Assembly (NCBI GenBank): GCA_016463765.1
Contig: JAEMQS010000004.1
Span: forward strand, 1 to 64,000
Source of the DNA: Solirubrobacteraceae bacterium
GTDB lineage: Bacteria > Actinomycetota > Thermoleophilia > Solirubrobacterales > Solirubrobacteraceae
Direction of reading: 5' to 3'
DNA length: 64,000 nt
In this document: piece after piece, positions 1-7,598 of the stretch
How the letters are laid out: each line of letters opens with the position of its first letter
Numbering within the stretch: position 1 is the stretch's first letter
Position numbers and translations under genes: made by a program
Notes under the pieces: model-generated
What the model saw: only the letters and a program-made list of their open reading frames with translations
What the model was told of the DNA's origin: nothing
Database searches by the model: none

Positions 1-313
1 CGTACTGGATCCCGATGACCTTGTGGTCGGTGTTGATCCGGAAGTAGTCCTTCCAGGACGTCGCGCCGTGCGCCGAGTGGTCCTCGGGCCGGGTCGGCCG
101 GCCGGACGCCCAGTAGATCCAGTAGTCGAAGGCGCCCATCCCGCCGAGGAAGAACAGGGGGAAGCTGATGAGCATGACCTGCACCCAGCCGATCCCCGTG
201 ACCTCGGAGGCCGAGAAGCCGTTGGCCGACCACAGCAGGAGCCACGACAGGGCTCCGGCCAGTGCGGTGTAGAACGCCGCCCGGTACCAGCCGGGGGCTC
301 GCAGGTGGGCCAT
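1..313 (-). CDS. coxA: Cytochrome c oxidase subunit I, N-terminal part (cut by window edge)
   Basis: Catalytic subunit of a proton-pumping heme-copper oxidase in the inner membrane; only about 104 N-terminal residues are visible. They end in TDHKVIGIQY, the conserved motif that opens the first core helix of subunit I. Before it lies an extension of about 85 residues with two hydrophobic segments, a form I recall from Thermoleophilia. The ATG has a GGGAGC ribosome site and lies 19 nt after the stop of the cytochrome-c-fused subunit II gene, so the two form an operon. The oxygen-reducing site is outside the window. Confidence 0.88.
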   Translation of the reverse strand, partial: MAHLRAPGWYRAAFYTALAGALSWLLLWSANGFSASEVTGIGWVQVMLISFPLFFLGGMGAFDYWIYWASGRPTRPEDHSAHGATSWKDYFRINTDHKVIGIQY

Positions 314-332
314 CACGGTCGGTTCGCTCCCA

Positions 333-1478
333 TCACTTCGCCGCCGTCTCTTCGAGGTACGCAGTCAGCGCCTCGAGTTCGGGCTCCGTCAGCGTGTCGC
401 CGTAGTTCGCGGGCATGATGCCCTCGGTGTACCCCTCGGCGATGTCCTTGTTCGGGTCCACGATGGCCTCGGTGATCTGCTCGGTGGTCCAGCCGTCGAG
501 CACGTCGTCGAGGTTCGGGCCCGCGGCGCCGGTGGCGCCCGCGTCGCTCAGCACGTGGCAGGCGGCGCAGGCGGTGGCCTCGCCGTTGCCCTCGTTGAAG
601 AGCGTCTTGCCGATGGCGGCCTGATCGCCGGCTCCGGCCTCGTCGCCGCCGCCCTCGCCGGCCGCCGCGCCGCCGCCGGCGGCCATGCCGCCGGCCTGCT
701 TGCGCTTGAGCCACGCGTCGAAGCGCGCCTGGGTGACGACGGTGACCTTCTGGCGCATCAGCGCGTGGCCGACGCCGCAGAGCTCGGCGCAGACGATCGA
801 GTACTCGCCGGGCCGGTTGGGCGTGACGCGGTAGCTCGTCGTGATGCCGGGGACCGCGTCGATCTTCATGCGGAACTCCGGCACCCAGAAGTCGTGGATG
901 ACGTCGAGCGAGCGGACGTCGAACTTGACCGAGCGGCCGACCGGCAGGACGAGCTGGGCGGCCTTGACCTCGCCGCCCTCGACCTTGGGGTAGCCGAAGG
1001 TCCAGGCGAACTGCTGGCCCGTGACGTCGACGACGAGCTCGGGGCCGTCGGCGGCGGCCGGGGCCTCCTCGATGTCGCGCAGCGTGATGTACGCGTACGT
1101 GCAGAGCGCGATCAGCAGGAGCGCCGGGATCGTGGTCCACACGATCTCGAGCCCGGTGTTGCCGTGCACGTTGGGACCGTCGGTCCCCTCTTCGCCCGGC
1201 CGTTCGCGGAACTGCCAGACGCAGTACAGGACGATCGTCGTGACGAGCACGAAGAACGGCACCGACGTGATGATCAACACGTGGTACACGGTGTCCACGT
1301 CCTCGGCCTGGGTGGAGGCCTGGACGGGGAACCAATCAATTAGAAGTCCGAGCGCGATGCCGAGAGCCGTTGCGACAAGACCGATCACCATGAGCGGGAA
1401 CACGTGGATGCGTCCCCGCTCGGGCCGGTTGCCGGACTGGCCGTCCGCCACCTCCTCAGACATGGTCTCCTCAGCCAT
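333..1478 (-). CDS. coxB: Cytochrome c oxidase subunit II fused to a cytochrome c domain (caa3 type)
   Basis: Accepts electrons and passes them to subunit I. It is 381 residues with hydrophobic segments near 29-49, 66-88 and 113-133. The CuA domain carries H195, C230, E232, C234, H238 and M241. A Gly/Ala-rich linker (about 263-285) leads to a C-terminal class I cytochrome c domain with CAACH at 304-308 and a likely Met ligand at 355. The fused heme domain replaces a separate cytochrome c donor. ATG at 1478 follows a TAGGAT box by 9 nt; the internal ATG at 1463 has a good GAGGAG ribosome site and is an alternative start. Followed by subunit I. Confidence 0.95.
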   Translation of the reverse strand: MAEETMSEEVADGQSGNRPERGRIHVFPLMVIGLVATALGIALGLLIDWFPVQASTQAEDVDTVYHVLIITSVPFFVLVTTIVLYCVWQFRERPGEEGTDGPNVHGNTGLEIVWTTIPALLLIALCTYAYITLRDIEEAPAAADGPELVVDVTGQQFAWTFGYPKVEGGEVKAAQLVLPVGRSVKFDVRSLDVIHDFWVPEFRMKIDAVPGITTSYRVTPNRPGEYSIVCAELCGVGHALMRQKVTVVTQARFDAWLKRKQAGGMAAGGGAAAGEGGGDEAGAGDQAAIGKTLFNEGNGEATACAACHVLSDAGATGAAGPNLDDVLDGWTTEQITEAIVDPNKDIAEGYTEGIMPANYGDTLTEPELEALTAYLEETAAK

Positions 1479-1487
1479 GTGCGGATC

Positions 1488-1493
1488 ATCCTA
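1488..1493 (-). promoter_or_regulatory. -10 box for coxB
   Basis: TAGGAT on the minus strand lies 9 nt before the ATG of the fused subunit II gene. It predicts a transcript with almost no leader. No convincing -35 was seen. Confidence 0.5.
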
Positions 1494-1568
1494 AGCAGGA
1501 CGAGCGACGGACAGCAACGATTGATTGACGCGCCCAGCAAACACGGCGCTTTTCGCTGTCCCACGTAG

Positions 1569-1595
1569 GAGCGGGACGGCATCGCCGTCCCGCTC
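1569..1595 (-). terminator. Hairpin after the AraC gene
   Basis: Perfect 12-bp inverted repeat (arms 1569-1580 and 1584-1595) with a 3-nt ATC loop, between the AraC stop and the coxB start. It has no U-run, but position and stem strength suggest a terminator insulating coxB. Confidence 0.65.
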
Positions 1596-1612
1596 GAGGG
1601 GTCAGAAGGGTG

Positions 1613-2020
1613 CTACGCCGCGACGGCGCGGCCGATTGGCGGGAGCCCCGCAGAGGGCTCTCGCACGAAGCGACCTTCGGCCCGGTACGCGGACGGCGCC
1701 ACACCGTGGTGCCGACGGAACGCCTTCGCGAACTGCGCCGGCTGGCGGTACCCGACGCGGTGCGCGACCTCGCGCACGGTCGTGCCTCGCGAGGCGAGCA
1801 GCTCGGCCGCGCGCTCCATCCGTACCGCGGTCAGGTGCTCCCGGAACGTCGTATGGCCGATCTCGGCATACGCGCGCTGGAGCTGGCGGCGGGATGAGGC
1901 GACACGCCGGGCGATGTCGTCGAGCGACAGATCGGAGCCGTACTCGGCGCCGACGATCGCGGTGGCGTCCTCGAACAGGGCCGTGCGGTGACGGATGGTT
2001 GCTGGTCGTTGCACAGGCAT
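1613..2020 (-). CDS. AraC-family transcriptional regulator (DNA-binding domain only)
   Basis: DNA-binding regulator of 135 residues, about the size of the two-helix-turn-helix AraC domain plus short tails and without a sensor domain. The first helix-turn-helix is near residues 35-60 (LSLDDIARRVASSRRQLQRAY) and the second near 83-110, with the family signature VGYRQPAQFAKAFRRHHGVAP. The ATG at 2020 is chosen over a TTG one codon upstream because GAGG lies about 5 nt before it. It sits between two cytochrome oxidase blocks, so control of respiration is possible but not shown. Confidence 0.9.
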   Translation of the reverse strand: MPVQRPATIRHRTALFEDATAIVGAEYGSDLSLDDIARRVASSRRQLQRAYAEIGHTTFREHLTAVRMERAAELLASRGTTVREVAHRVGYRQPAQFAKAFRRHHGVAPSAYRAEGRFVREPSAGLPPIGRAVAA

Positions 2021-2107
2021 CAACCTCAGTACGCCCGCGTCAAGGGAAATGGATGCATTCGCGCCTCCAAGGGTGCCAAGGTGGCGCGTGCACGCTCATG
2101 ATAGTGC

Positions 2108-2136
2108 TTGACGGCACGAGGTCGGAGGCATAGATT
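2108..2136 (+). promoter_or_regulatory. Sigma-70 type promoter for the CBS-domain gene
   Basis: TTGACG at 2108-2113 and TAGATT at 2131-2136 with a 17-nt spacer. The start site would fall near 2143, giving a leader of about 34 nt that contains CAGGAG before the ATG at 2177. This is one of the few classical -35/-10 promoters in the window. Confidence 0.7.
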
Positions 2137-2176
2137 GAGTCAATAGTTGCAAACTTCGGGCAGGAGAACCAGGACC

Positions 2177-2599
2177 ATGCGGGTACGGCAGGCGATGAGC
2201 GACGTGGTGCTCACGATCGGACCGGGGCACACGCTCCGCGCGGCCTCGCGGCTCATGGCCGAGCGCAACGTCGGCGCCGCGGTGGTCGTCGACGCCGACA
2301 TGCCGGGCCACGGCATCCTCACCGAGCGTGACGTGCTGCGGTCCCTCGGGGCCGGGGAGGACCCCGACACCGAGCTGGTGTCCGACCATCTGACGGACAA
2401 GCTCGTGTTCGCCGAGCCCGACTGGTCGCTCGAGGAGGCGGCCGTCGCGATGGTCCGCGGCGGCTTCCGGCACCTCATCGTCATGGACCGCGGCGACGCC
2501 GTCGGCGTCGTCTCCGTGCGCGACATCGTGCGCTGCTGGAGCGACGACGGCTCGATCTGCGACATGCCGGAGTCGGCGCGCCGGTTCGTCACGGCCTAG
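2177..2599 (+). CDS. Tandem CBS-domain protein
   Basis: Stand-alone pair of CBS domains in 140 residues (about 8-60 and 73-125). CBS pairs usually bind adenine nucleotides and act as energy sensors or regulatory subunits. The second repeat shows the usual GFRHLIVMDRGDAVGVVSVRDI pattern in two parts: GFRHLIVMD then GVVSVRDI. Start chosen at ATG 2177 because CAGGAG lies about 10 nt upstream and a clear promoter precedes it. It converges with the small oxidase subunit gene. The target is unknown. Confidence 0.88.
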   Translation: MRVRQAMSDVVLTIGPGHTLRAASRLMAERNVGAAVVVDADMPGHGILTERDVLRSLGAGEDPDTELVSDHLTDKLVFAEPDWSLEEAAVAMVRGGFRHLIVMDRGDAVGVVSVRDIVRCWSDDGSICDMPESARRFVTA

Positions 2600-2640
2600 G
2601 AAGACAAGCCACGGCCCTGCCCGGGCCGGGGGAGGAGACG

Positions 2641-2668
2641 CGGGGACGGCGCAGGACGGCCGTCCCCG
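2641..2668. terminator. Bidirectional hairpin between converging genes
   Basis: Arms CGGGGACGGC (2641-2650) and GCCGTCCCCG (2659-2668) with an 8-nt loop, between the CBS gene stop (2599, plus) and the subunit-IV-like gene stop (2682, minus). A weaker hairpin lies at 2612-2628. Confidence 0.6.
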
Positions 2669-2681
2669 TCTGACGTCTGGG

Positions 2682-2918
2682 CTAGTGCCCGTCGCCGTGG
2701 TCGAGCGGCAGGTGCTTGTACTCGTCGATCGCGTCCCGGATCCAGAAGAACAGGGTGCCGATCGTGAGCGCGAGCCCGCCGACGAGGGCCCACCACTGCC
2801 ACGTGATGCCGATGAGCGCCATCGTGATGCCGATGGTGAGCAGCAGCGGCTGAATGCTGCCGCCGGGAAGGTGGATGTCCTCGCCGGCCGGCGGGACGTT
2901 GGACTCTTCGGTGCTCAT
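2682..2918 (-). CDS. Small cytochrome c oxidase subunit (subunit IV-like)
   Basis: Protein of 78 residues with an acidic N-terminus and two closely spaced membrane helices (about 22-40 and 43-61), ending in an acidic His-containing tail. This is the layout of small bacterial oxidase subunit IV proteins of actinobacteria. It lies in the oxidase cluster just after heme o synthase, and its ATG overlaps the stop of the 36-codon gene by ATGA, so the two are translationally coupled. The name rests on size, topology and context, as motifs are weak. Confidence 0.65.
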   Translation of the reverse strand: MSTEESNVPPAGEDIHLPGGSIQPLLLTIGITMALIGITWQWWALVGGLALTIGTLFFWIRDAIDEYKHLPLDHGDGH

Positions 2919-3025
2919 GAGACGTAGATGGCGGCGGCGACGAACGTCATGCCGAACATGACGAGCACCACGGCGGTCGCGATGAGCGCGGTCCGGATGT
3001 TCTGTTTTGCGAGACGGCGATCCAT
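2915..3025 (-). CDS. 36-residue single-helix membrane protein in the oxidase cluster
   Basis: Very small gene: basic start (MDRRLAKQNIRTALIA), one hydrophobic helix and end at YVS. The pattern of basic residues, N-RTAL, then a Gly/Met/Phe helix ending near a Tyr recalls the N-terminal anchor of the copper chaperone Cox11/CtaG, but the copper-binding domain is absent. A TAGAAT box lies 10 nt before its ATG and its stop overlaps the next start (ATGA), which together support a real gene. It could be an oxidase assembly factor or structural subunit. Confidence 0.6.
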   Translation of the reverse strand: MDRRLAKQNIRTALIATAVVLVMFGMTFVAAAIYVS

Positions 3026-3035
3026 GAGAGGCGCG

Positions 3036-3041
3036 ATTCTA
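3036..3041 (-). promoter_or_regulatory. -10 box for the 36-residue gene and subunit-IV-like gene
   Basis: TAGAAT, one mismatch from consensus, 10 nt before the ATG at 3025. It predicts an mRNA with a leader of only a few nucleotides covering both small genes. Confidence 0.55.
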
Positions 3042-3070
3042 TCGGTGGACGGGACAGGGCGACGTGCGGC

Positions 3071-3979
3071 TTACAGCTGCGCGTCGAGCACCATCGCGCA
3101 GAACAGCAGCGCGAGGTACGCAAGAGAGAAGAGGTAGAGCTTCAGGGCCGTCTGGCGGTCCTGGCGGCGGTACAGCAGCACAGCGCCGGCGATGAAGGCG
3201 AAACCGAGCACGAGCGACGACGCCAGGTAGACGAGGCCGAACGCGCCGGCGCAGAACGGCAGCTGCGTCACGGCGTACAGCAGGAGCGTGTAGAGCAGGA
3301 TCTGCTTGCGCGTCTCCGCCTCGCCGCGCACGACGGGCAGCATCGGGATGCCGACCTTCGCGTACTCGTCCTTCATGAGCAGCGAGAGCGCCCAGAAGTG
3401 CGGCGGCGTCCAGAAGAACACGATCGCGAAGAGGTAGAGCGACGTGCCCGAGATCTCGCCCGTGACGGCGGCCCAGCCGACGAGGGGCGGGAACGCGCCC
3501 GCCGCGCCGCCGATGACGATGTTCTGCGCCGAGCGGCGCTTGAGCCAGACGGTGTACACGCCGACGTAGCCGACGAACCCGGCGAGCGCGAACGAGGCCG
3601 CCAGGACGTTGATCGTCAGCGACATCAGCACGAACGACGCGACCGCCAGGCTGATCCCGTAGGCCAGCGCCGCGTTGGGCGCCACGCGGCCGGAGGGGAC
3701 CGGGCGATTGGCCGTGCGGGCCATGAGCGCGTCGACGTCGCGGTCGTACCAGTGGTTGACCGCGCCGGCGCCGCCCGCGGAGAGGTAGCCGCCGATGACG
3801 GTGAGCACCACGAGGCCGATCGACGGATCGCCGGCGACGTACATCGTGGCCACGGTCGTCAGCAGCAGCAGCGACTGGACCTTCGGCTTGGTCAGCTCGA
3901 CGTAGTCGGCGACGGTCTGCCGGAGGCGTGAGCGCGCGGGGGCGACGACGGCCTGGGTGGGAACGGAACGGGCTTCCAT
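3071..3979 (-). CDS. ctaB: Protoheme IX farnesyltransferase (heme o synthase)
   Basis: Transfers a farnesyl group to heme b to make heme o, the precursor of heme a for the oxidases encoded around it. It is a UbiA-type integral membrane prenyltransferase of 302 residues, the usual length. The first Asp-rich motif is NHWYDRDVDALMARTANRP (75-93) with D79 and D83 as Mg-diphosphate ligands; the ELTKPKVQ motif near 29-36 also fits. It follows the terminator of the ctaD operon and has its own likely -10 (TAGCCT, 4002 to 3997) inside that hairpin. Confidence 0.96.
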   Translation of the reverse strand: MEARSVPTQAVVAPARSRLRQTVADYVELTKPKVQSLLLLTTVATMYVAGDPSIGLVVLTVIGGYLSAGGAGAVNHWYDRDVDALMARTANRPVPSGRVAPNAALAYGISLAVASFVLMSLTINVLAASFALAGFVGYVGVYTVWLKRRSAQNIVIGGAAGAFPPLVGWAAVTGEISGTSLYLFAIVFFWTPPHFWALSLLMKDEYAKVGIPMLPVVRGEAETRKQILLYTLLLYAVTQLPFCAGAFGLVYLASSLVLGFAFIAGAVLLYRRQDRQTALKLYLFSLAYLALLFCAMVLDAQL

Positions 3980-3998
3980 GGTGGGACGGCCGGCGCAG

Positions 3999-4027
3999 GC
4001 TACCGCGCGACCAGGTCGCGCGGTAGC
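3999..4027 (-). terminator. Hairpin between ctaD and ctaB
   Basis: Perfect 12-bp inverted repeat (3999-4010 and 4016-4027) with loop CCAGG, just after the ctaD stop. It has no U-run. On the minus strand it overlaps TAGCCT, a possible -10 box for ctaB, so it may end one transcript and mark the start of the next. Confidence 0.65.
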
Positions 4028-4046
4028 GGAGACGCCGAGATGGGTC

Positions 4047-5741
4047 CTACGAGCGGGCGGGCTCGCGGTCGTCCGACACGATGCCGGACTGGCGCTCGAC
4101 CTGGCGACGGATGTCCTTCATCGGCTCGATCGAGCGGACGCGCGGCACCTCGTCGAAGTTGTTCTGCGGCGGGGGCGACGGCGTGAACCACTCGAGCGTG
4201 TTCGCGAGCCACGGGTCCGGGCCGGCGACTGCGCCCTTCTTCAGCGACCGGATGAAGTTGTAGAAGCTGATGAAGATGCCGATGCCGAGGACGAAGGACC
4301 CGGCCGTGGAGATCTGGTTGTAGAGCTCCAGATTGCCGATGTCCTGGTACTCGTAGATGCGGCGCGGCATGCCGTCCAGACCGAGCGAGTGCTGGATGAG
4401 GAAGGTCATCGTGAAGCCGACGTACATCGTCACGAGCGAGATCTGCGCCAGGCGCTCGTTCGGCATCCGACCCGTCATCTTCGGGAACCAGTAGTAGAGG
4501 CCGGAGAAGATGGCGAAGACGGCGCCGCCGACGATGACGTAGTGGAAGTGCGCGACCACGAAGTACGTGTCGTGCAGCTGCCAGTCGATCGGGAAGATCG
4601 CCAGGAAGATGCCGCTGATGCCGCCGATGAGAAACAGCGACAGGAACGCGGCCGCGAACAACAGCGGCGGCTTGAAGACGATCGTGCCACGCCACAGCGT
4701 GGCAATCCAGTTGAACATCTTCACGCCGGTCGGGATCGCGATGAGGAACGAACTCAGCATGAAGAAGATGAGCACGACGGACGGGCTCGGCGTCGTGAAC
4801 ATGTGGTGCGCCCAAACGAGCAGACCGAGGAAGGCGATGACCACGGTCGCGGCGGCGATCGCCTTGTAGCCGAAGATCGGCTTGCGGGCGAAGACCGGCA
4901 GGACCTCGGAGATGATCCCGAACGCGGGCAGGACCATGATGTAGACCTCGGGGTGACCGAAGAACCAGAAGAGGTGCTGCCACAGGAGCGGGTCGCCCTG
5001 GCCGGGCACGAAGTACGTCGTGCCGAAGTGCCGGTCGGTCAGCAGCATCGTCGCCGCGCCCGCGATGACCGGCAGCGCCAGGATCAGCAGGATGGCGTAG
5101 ATGAGGATGGTCCAGACGAACAGCGGCATGCGGCCCCAGCCCATGCCGGGCGCGCGCATGTGCGCGATCGTCGCGTAGAAGTTCACCGCGCCGACGAGGG
5201 ACGAGAGGCCCGTGAGGTGGACCAGGAAGATCCACGCGTCGACGCCTCCGCTGGGTGAGTAGGCGGCGCCGGACAGCGGGGCATAGGCCGTCCACGCCAC
5301 CTCGGGCGGCGAGAAGAAGATTGACGCGTAGAAGACGATGCCGCCCGAGAGCAGCAGCCAGAACGACAGCGCGTTGAGCTTCGGGAACGACATGTCCCGC
5401 GCGCCGATCATGAGCGGCACGAAGTAGTTGCCGAAGCCCGCCATGATCGGGACGACGAACAGGAAGACCATCGTCGTGCCGTGGATCGTGAAGAGGGCGT
5501 TGTAGACCTCCGGCGAGAGCAGCGTGTTGTTCGCCGCACCCAGCTGGAGGCGCATCATCAGCGCCTCGATGCCACCCAGGACAAAGAACACCAGGGTGGT
5601 GACGATGTACATGATCCCGATCTTCTTGTGATCGGTGGTGGTGACCCAGGAGGTCCAACCCTCAGAAGGGCGCTCGACCTTCGACGCGAGGACCTGCGGG
5701 ACCCCGGTCGTGGACTGCGCTGTGGTGTCAACTACGGCCAT
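4047..5741 (-). CDS. ctaD: Cytochrome c oxidase subunit I (aa3 type)
   Basis: Catalytic subunit that reduces oxygen and pumps protons, 564 residues with about 12 membrane helices. Heme a ligands are H87 and H400, heme a3 ligand H398, and CuB ligands H263, H312 and H313, with the cross-linked Y267 in GHPEVY. The TTDHKKIGIMY opening motif is at 35-45. A good AGGAAGAG ribosome site precedes the ATG, and the gene starts 12 nt after the ctaC stop. It is a second subunit I, distinct from the one at the window start, so the cell has at least two heme-copper oxidases. Confidence 0.97.
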   Translation of the reverse strand: MAVVDTTAQSTTGVPQVLASKVERPSEGWTSWVTTTDHKKIGIMYIVTTLVFFVLGGIEALMMRLQLGAANNTLLSPEVYNALFTIHGTTMVFLFVVPIMAGFGNYFVPLMIGARDMSFPKLNALSFWLLLSGGIVFYASIFFSPPEVAWTAYAPLSGAAYSPSGGVDAWIFLVHLTGLSSLVGAVNFYATIAHMRAPGMGWGRMPLFVWTILIYAILLILALPVIAGAATMLLTDRHFGTTYFVPGQGDPLLWQHLFWFFGHPEVYIMVLPAFGIISEVLPVFARKPIFGYKAIAAATVVIAFLGLLVWAHHMFTTPSPSVVLIFFMLSSFLIAIPTGVKMFNWIATLWRGTIVFKPPLLFAAAFLSLFLIGGISGIFLAIFPIDWQLHDTYFVVAHFHYVIVGGAVFAIFSGLYYWFPKMTGRMPNERLAQISLVTMYVGFTMTFLIQHSLGLDGMPRRIYEYQDIGNLELYNQISTAGSFVLGIGIFISFYNFIRSLKKGAVAGPDPWLANTLEWFTPSPPPQNNFDEVPRVRSIEPMKDIRRQVERQSGIVSDDREPARS

Positions 5742-5753
5742 CTGGTGCTCTTC

Positions 5754-6692
5754 CTAGGGGGTCGGGTTGACGGCGGAGTCTTCGGTGACCTGGTCCTCTT
5801 CGGTGGGGAACAGCTGCTTGCGCTGCTCGACCACGTCACGGTTCCCGGTCTCGATCGCGCGCTTCTTCCCCGCGAGCCAGGCTTCGAATTCCTCGGGGGT
5901 CACGGCGCGCACGTTCGCCAGCATGTTCGCGTGGTTGCGCCCGCACAGCTCGGCGCACTGGCCGCGGAAGGTCGTCCCCGCCTTGTCCGCCGGGACCTTG
6001 AACCACGTGTAGTTCGTGTGCCCCGGCACGGCGTCGAACTTGCCGCCGAGCTCCGGGATCCACCAGGAGTGAATGACGTCCTGGGCCTTGATCTCCAGGG
6101 TGACCGTCGTGCCGGTGGGGACGACCATGTCGGTGTAGGAGAAGACGTTGTTCAGGCGGTTGTCGTCGCCGTCGGCGTAGGTGTAGCGCCAGAGGTACTG
6201 CTGGCCGTTGACCTGGATGCGCAGCGACTTGCCGTTCGGCGGCTGGCGGTCTCCGGACGCGGCGTTCGCGACCTGGACGACGCCCGGGCCGTCGTAGCCC
6301 GCCGCGTCGGAGTCCGGCGGGTTGCGGATGTCGCCGAGCATGGCGAACGTCACACCGCCGAGGACGACGAGCAGGACGGCCGCGCCGACGGTCCACCCGA
6401 TCTCGAGCCGGGTGTTGCCGTGGATCTGGGCCGCGACCGCGCCCTTGCGGTGGCGGTACTTGACGAGGGAGTACACAAGCACGCCCTCGACCGCGAAGAA
6501 GATGATGAAGGCCAGGACCAACACGATCTTGTAAAGCGTGTCGATGTCATCGGCATTGGGTGAGCCGCCGGACTCAGGGGTCAGGAGATCGGCGGAGGCT
6601 GCGCCGGCGAAGACCAGGAGTCCAAGGCCGGCGAGCGTGAGCGCCGCGAGCAAGGTCCGGCGCAGGTTGGGATACGTCGCTGTCGGTGCCAA
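5754..6692 (-). CDS. ctaC: Cytochrome c oxidase subunit II (no cytochrome c domain)
   Basis: CuA-carrying subunit that hands electrons to ctaD. From the TTG at 6692 it is 312 residues: a clean signal peptide (residues 1-34, cleavage near GAASA-D), two membrane helices, then the CuA domain with VIHSWWIPELGGKFDAVPGH and the CAELCGRNHANM ligand loop. I chose TTG 6692 because a perfect TACAAT box lies 10 nt upstream and the signal peptide begins properly. ATG 6788, which overlaps the previous stop as ATGA, would add 32 Arg-rich residues and place the -10 box inside the gene. Operon with ctaD. Confidence 0.9.
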   Translation of the reverse strand: MAPTATYPNLRRTLLAALTLAGLGLLVFAGAASADLLTPESGGSPNADDIDTLYKIVLVLAFIIFFAVEGVLVYSLVKYRHRKGAVAAQIHGNTRLEIGWTVGAAVLLVVLGGVTFAMLGDIRNPPDSDAAGYDGPGVVQVANAASGDRQPPNGKSLRIQVNGQQYLWRYTYADGDDNRLNNVFSYTDMVVPTGTTVTLEIKAQDVIHSWWIPELGGKFDAVPGHTNYTWFKVPADKAGTTFRGQCAELCGRNHANMLANVRAVTPEEFEAWLAGKKRAIETGNRDVVEQRKQLFPTEEDQVTEDSAVNPTP

Positions 6693-6702
6693 AGCGGCGG
6701 GG

Positions 6703-6708
6703 ATTGTA
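6703..6708 (-). promoter_or_regulatory. -10 box for ctaC-ctaD
   Basis: TACAAT on the minus strand, 10 nt before the TTG at 6692. It lies inside the reading frame if ATG 6788 is used, so it is evidence for the shorter ctaC. No -35 seen. Confidence 0.55.
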
Positions 6709-6787
6709 TTCCTCGGGCGGCGGACCGCGCGGTCACGTGGCGCCCGGCCCGTCGTCGCGGGCGAAAATCGGCGCGTGCGCGGGGGCA

Positions 6788-7579
6788 TCAGCTGCCGGTG
6801 AACCGGGCGGGACGTCGCTCGGTGAACGCGGCGACGCCCTCGGCGAAGTCCGCGGTGCGCCCCATCTCACGCTGGATGTCGGCCTCGAGTTCGAGCTGCG
6901 CGGTGAGCTGGGCCTGCGACCAGGCGTTGAGCTGGCGCTTGATGCCGGCGTGCGCGAGCGTGGGACCGTCGGCGAGGCGGTCGAGCAGCGCGGCGCCTTC
7001 GGCCGCGAGGTCCGCGCCGGCGACCACGCGGTTGACGAGACCCCATTCGGCGGCCTGCGTGGCACCGATGCGCTCGCCGAGCATCGCCATCTCCGCTGCG
7101 CGCCCTACGCCCGCGCGCGCGGGAACAAAAGCCGATGCGCCGCCGTCGGGGACGAGACCGATGTTCACGAACGCCAGCAGGAAATAGGCTGACTCTGCGG
7201 CGACCACGAGGTCGGCCGCGAGCGCAAGGGAGCAGCCGACGCCCACGGCGGGGCCGTTGACGAGCGCCACGACGGGCTTGGGCAGCTCGCGCAGGCCGAG
7301 GATGACCGGGTTGTAGCGCTCACGCAGCGAGGCGCCGAGATCCGGGTCGTCGCCCTCCGCCGGACCGCCCACCTTCAGGTCGGCGCCCGAGCAGAACGCG
7401 CGCCCGGCGCCGGTGAGCCCGACGGCGCGGATCGCGGGGTCCGCGGCGACCTCTTCGAGCGCGGCCTGCAGGTCGCGGCTCATGACGTCGTTCCAGGCGT
7501 TCAGGGCGTCGGGACGGCGCAGCTCGATGGTCGCGACGGCGCCGCGCCGCTCGATGGCGACGGTGTCAAGGGGGGACAT
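6788..7579 (-). CDS. Enoyl-CoA hydratase/isomerase family protein
   Basis: Crotonase-fold enzyme of 263 residues that probably hydrates or isomerises an acyl-CoA double bond in the cytosol. It has the two oxyanion-hole segments: RAFCSGADLK (about 60-69) and NGPAVGVGCSLALAADLVVA (about 108-127). Acidic catalytic residues are hard to place by eye, so the exact reaction is open. The gene is leaderless (TAGGAT 6 nt before ATG) and diverges from the amidotransferase gene with only 19 nt between the starts. Confidence 0.92.
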   Translation of the reverse strand: MSPLDTVAIERRGAVATIELRRPDALNAWNDVMSRDLQAALEEVAADPAIRAVGLTGAGRAFCSGADLKVGGPAEGDDPDLGASLRERYNPVILGLRELPKPVVALVNGPAVGVGCSLALAADLVVAAESAYFLLAFVNIGLVPDGGASAFVPARAGVGRAAEMAMLGERIGATQAAEWGLVNRVVAGADLAAEGAALLDRLADGPTLAHAGIKRQLNAWSQAQLTAQLELEADIQREMGRTADFAEGVAAFTERRPARFTGS

Positions 7580-7585
7580 TGCGCC

Positions 7586-7591
7586 ATCCTA
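7586..7591 (-). promoter_or_regulatory. -10 box, leaderless enoyl-CoA hydratase gene
   Basis: TAGGAT ends 6 nt before the ATG at 7579, placing the transcription start on or beside the start codon. Confidence 0.6.
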
Positions 7592-7598
7592 CGGCGGG

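Noticed and set aside
3957-5258. Long plus-strand frame opposite ctaD
   Set aside because: Highly charged repeats without motif, opposite a certain oxidase gene.
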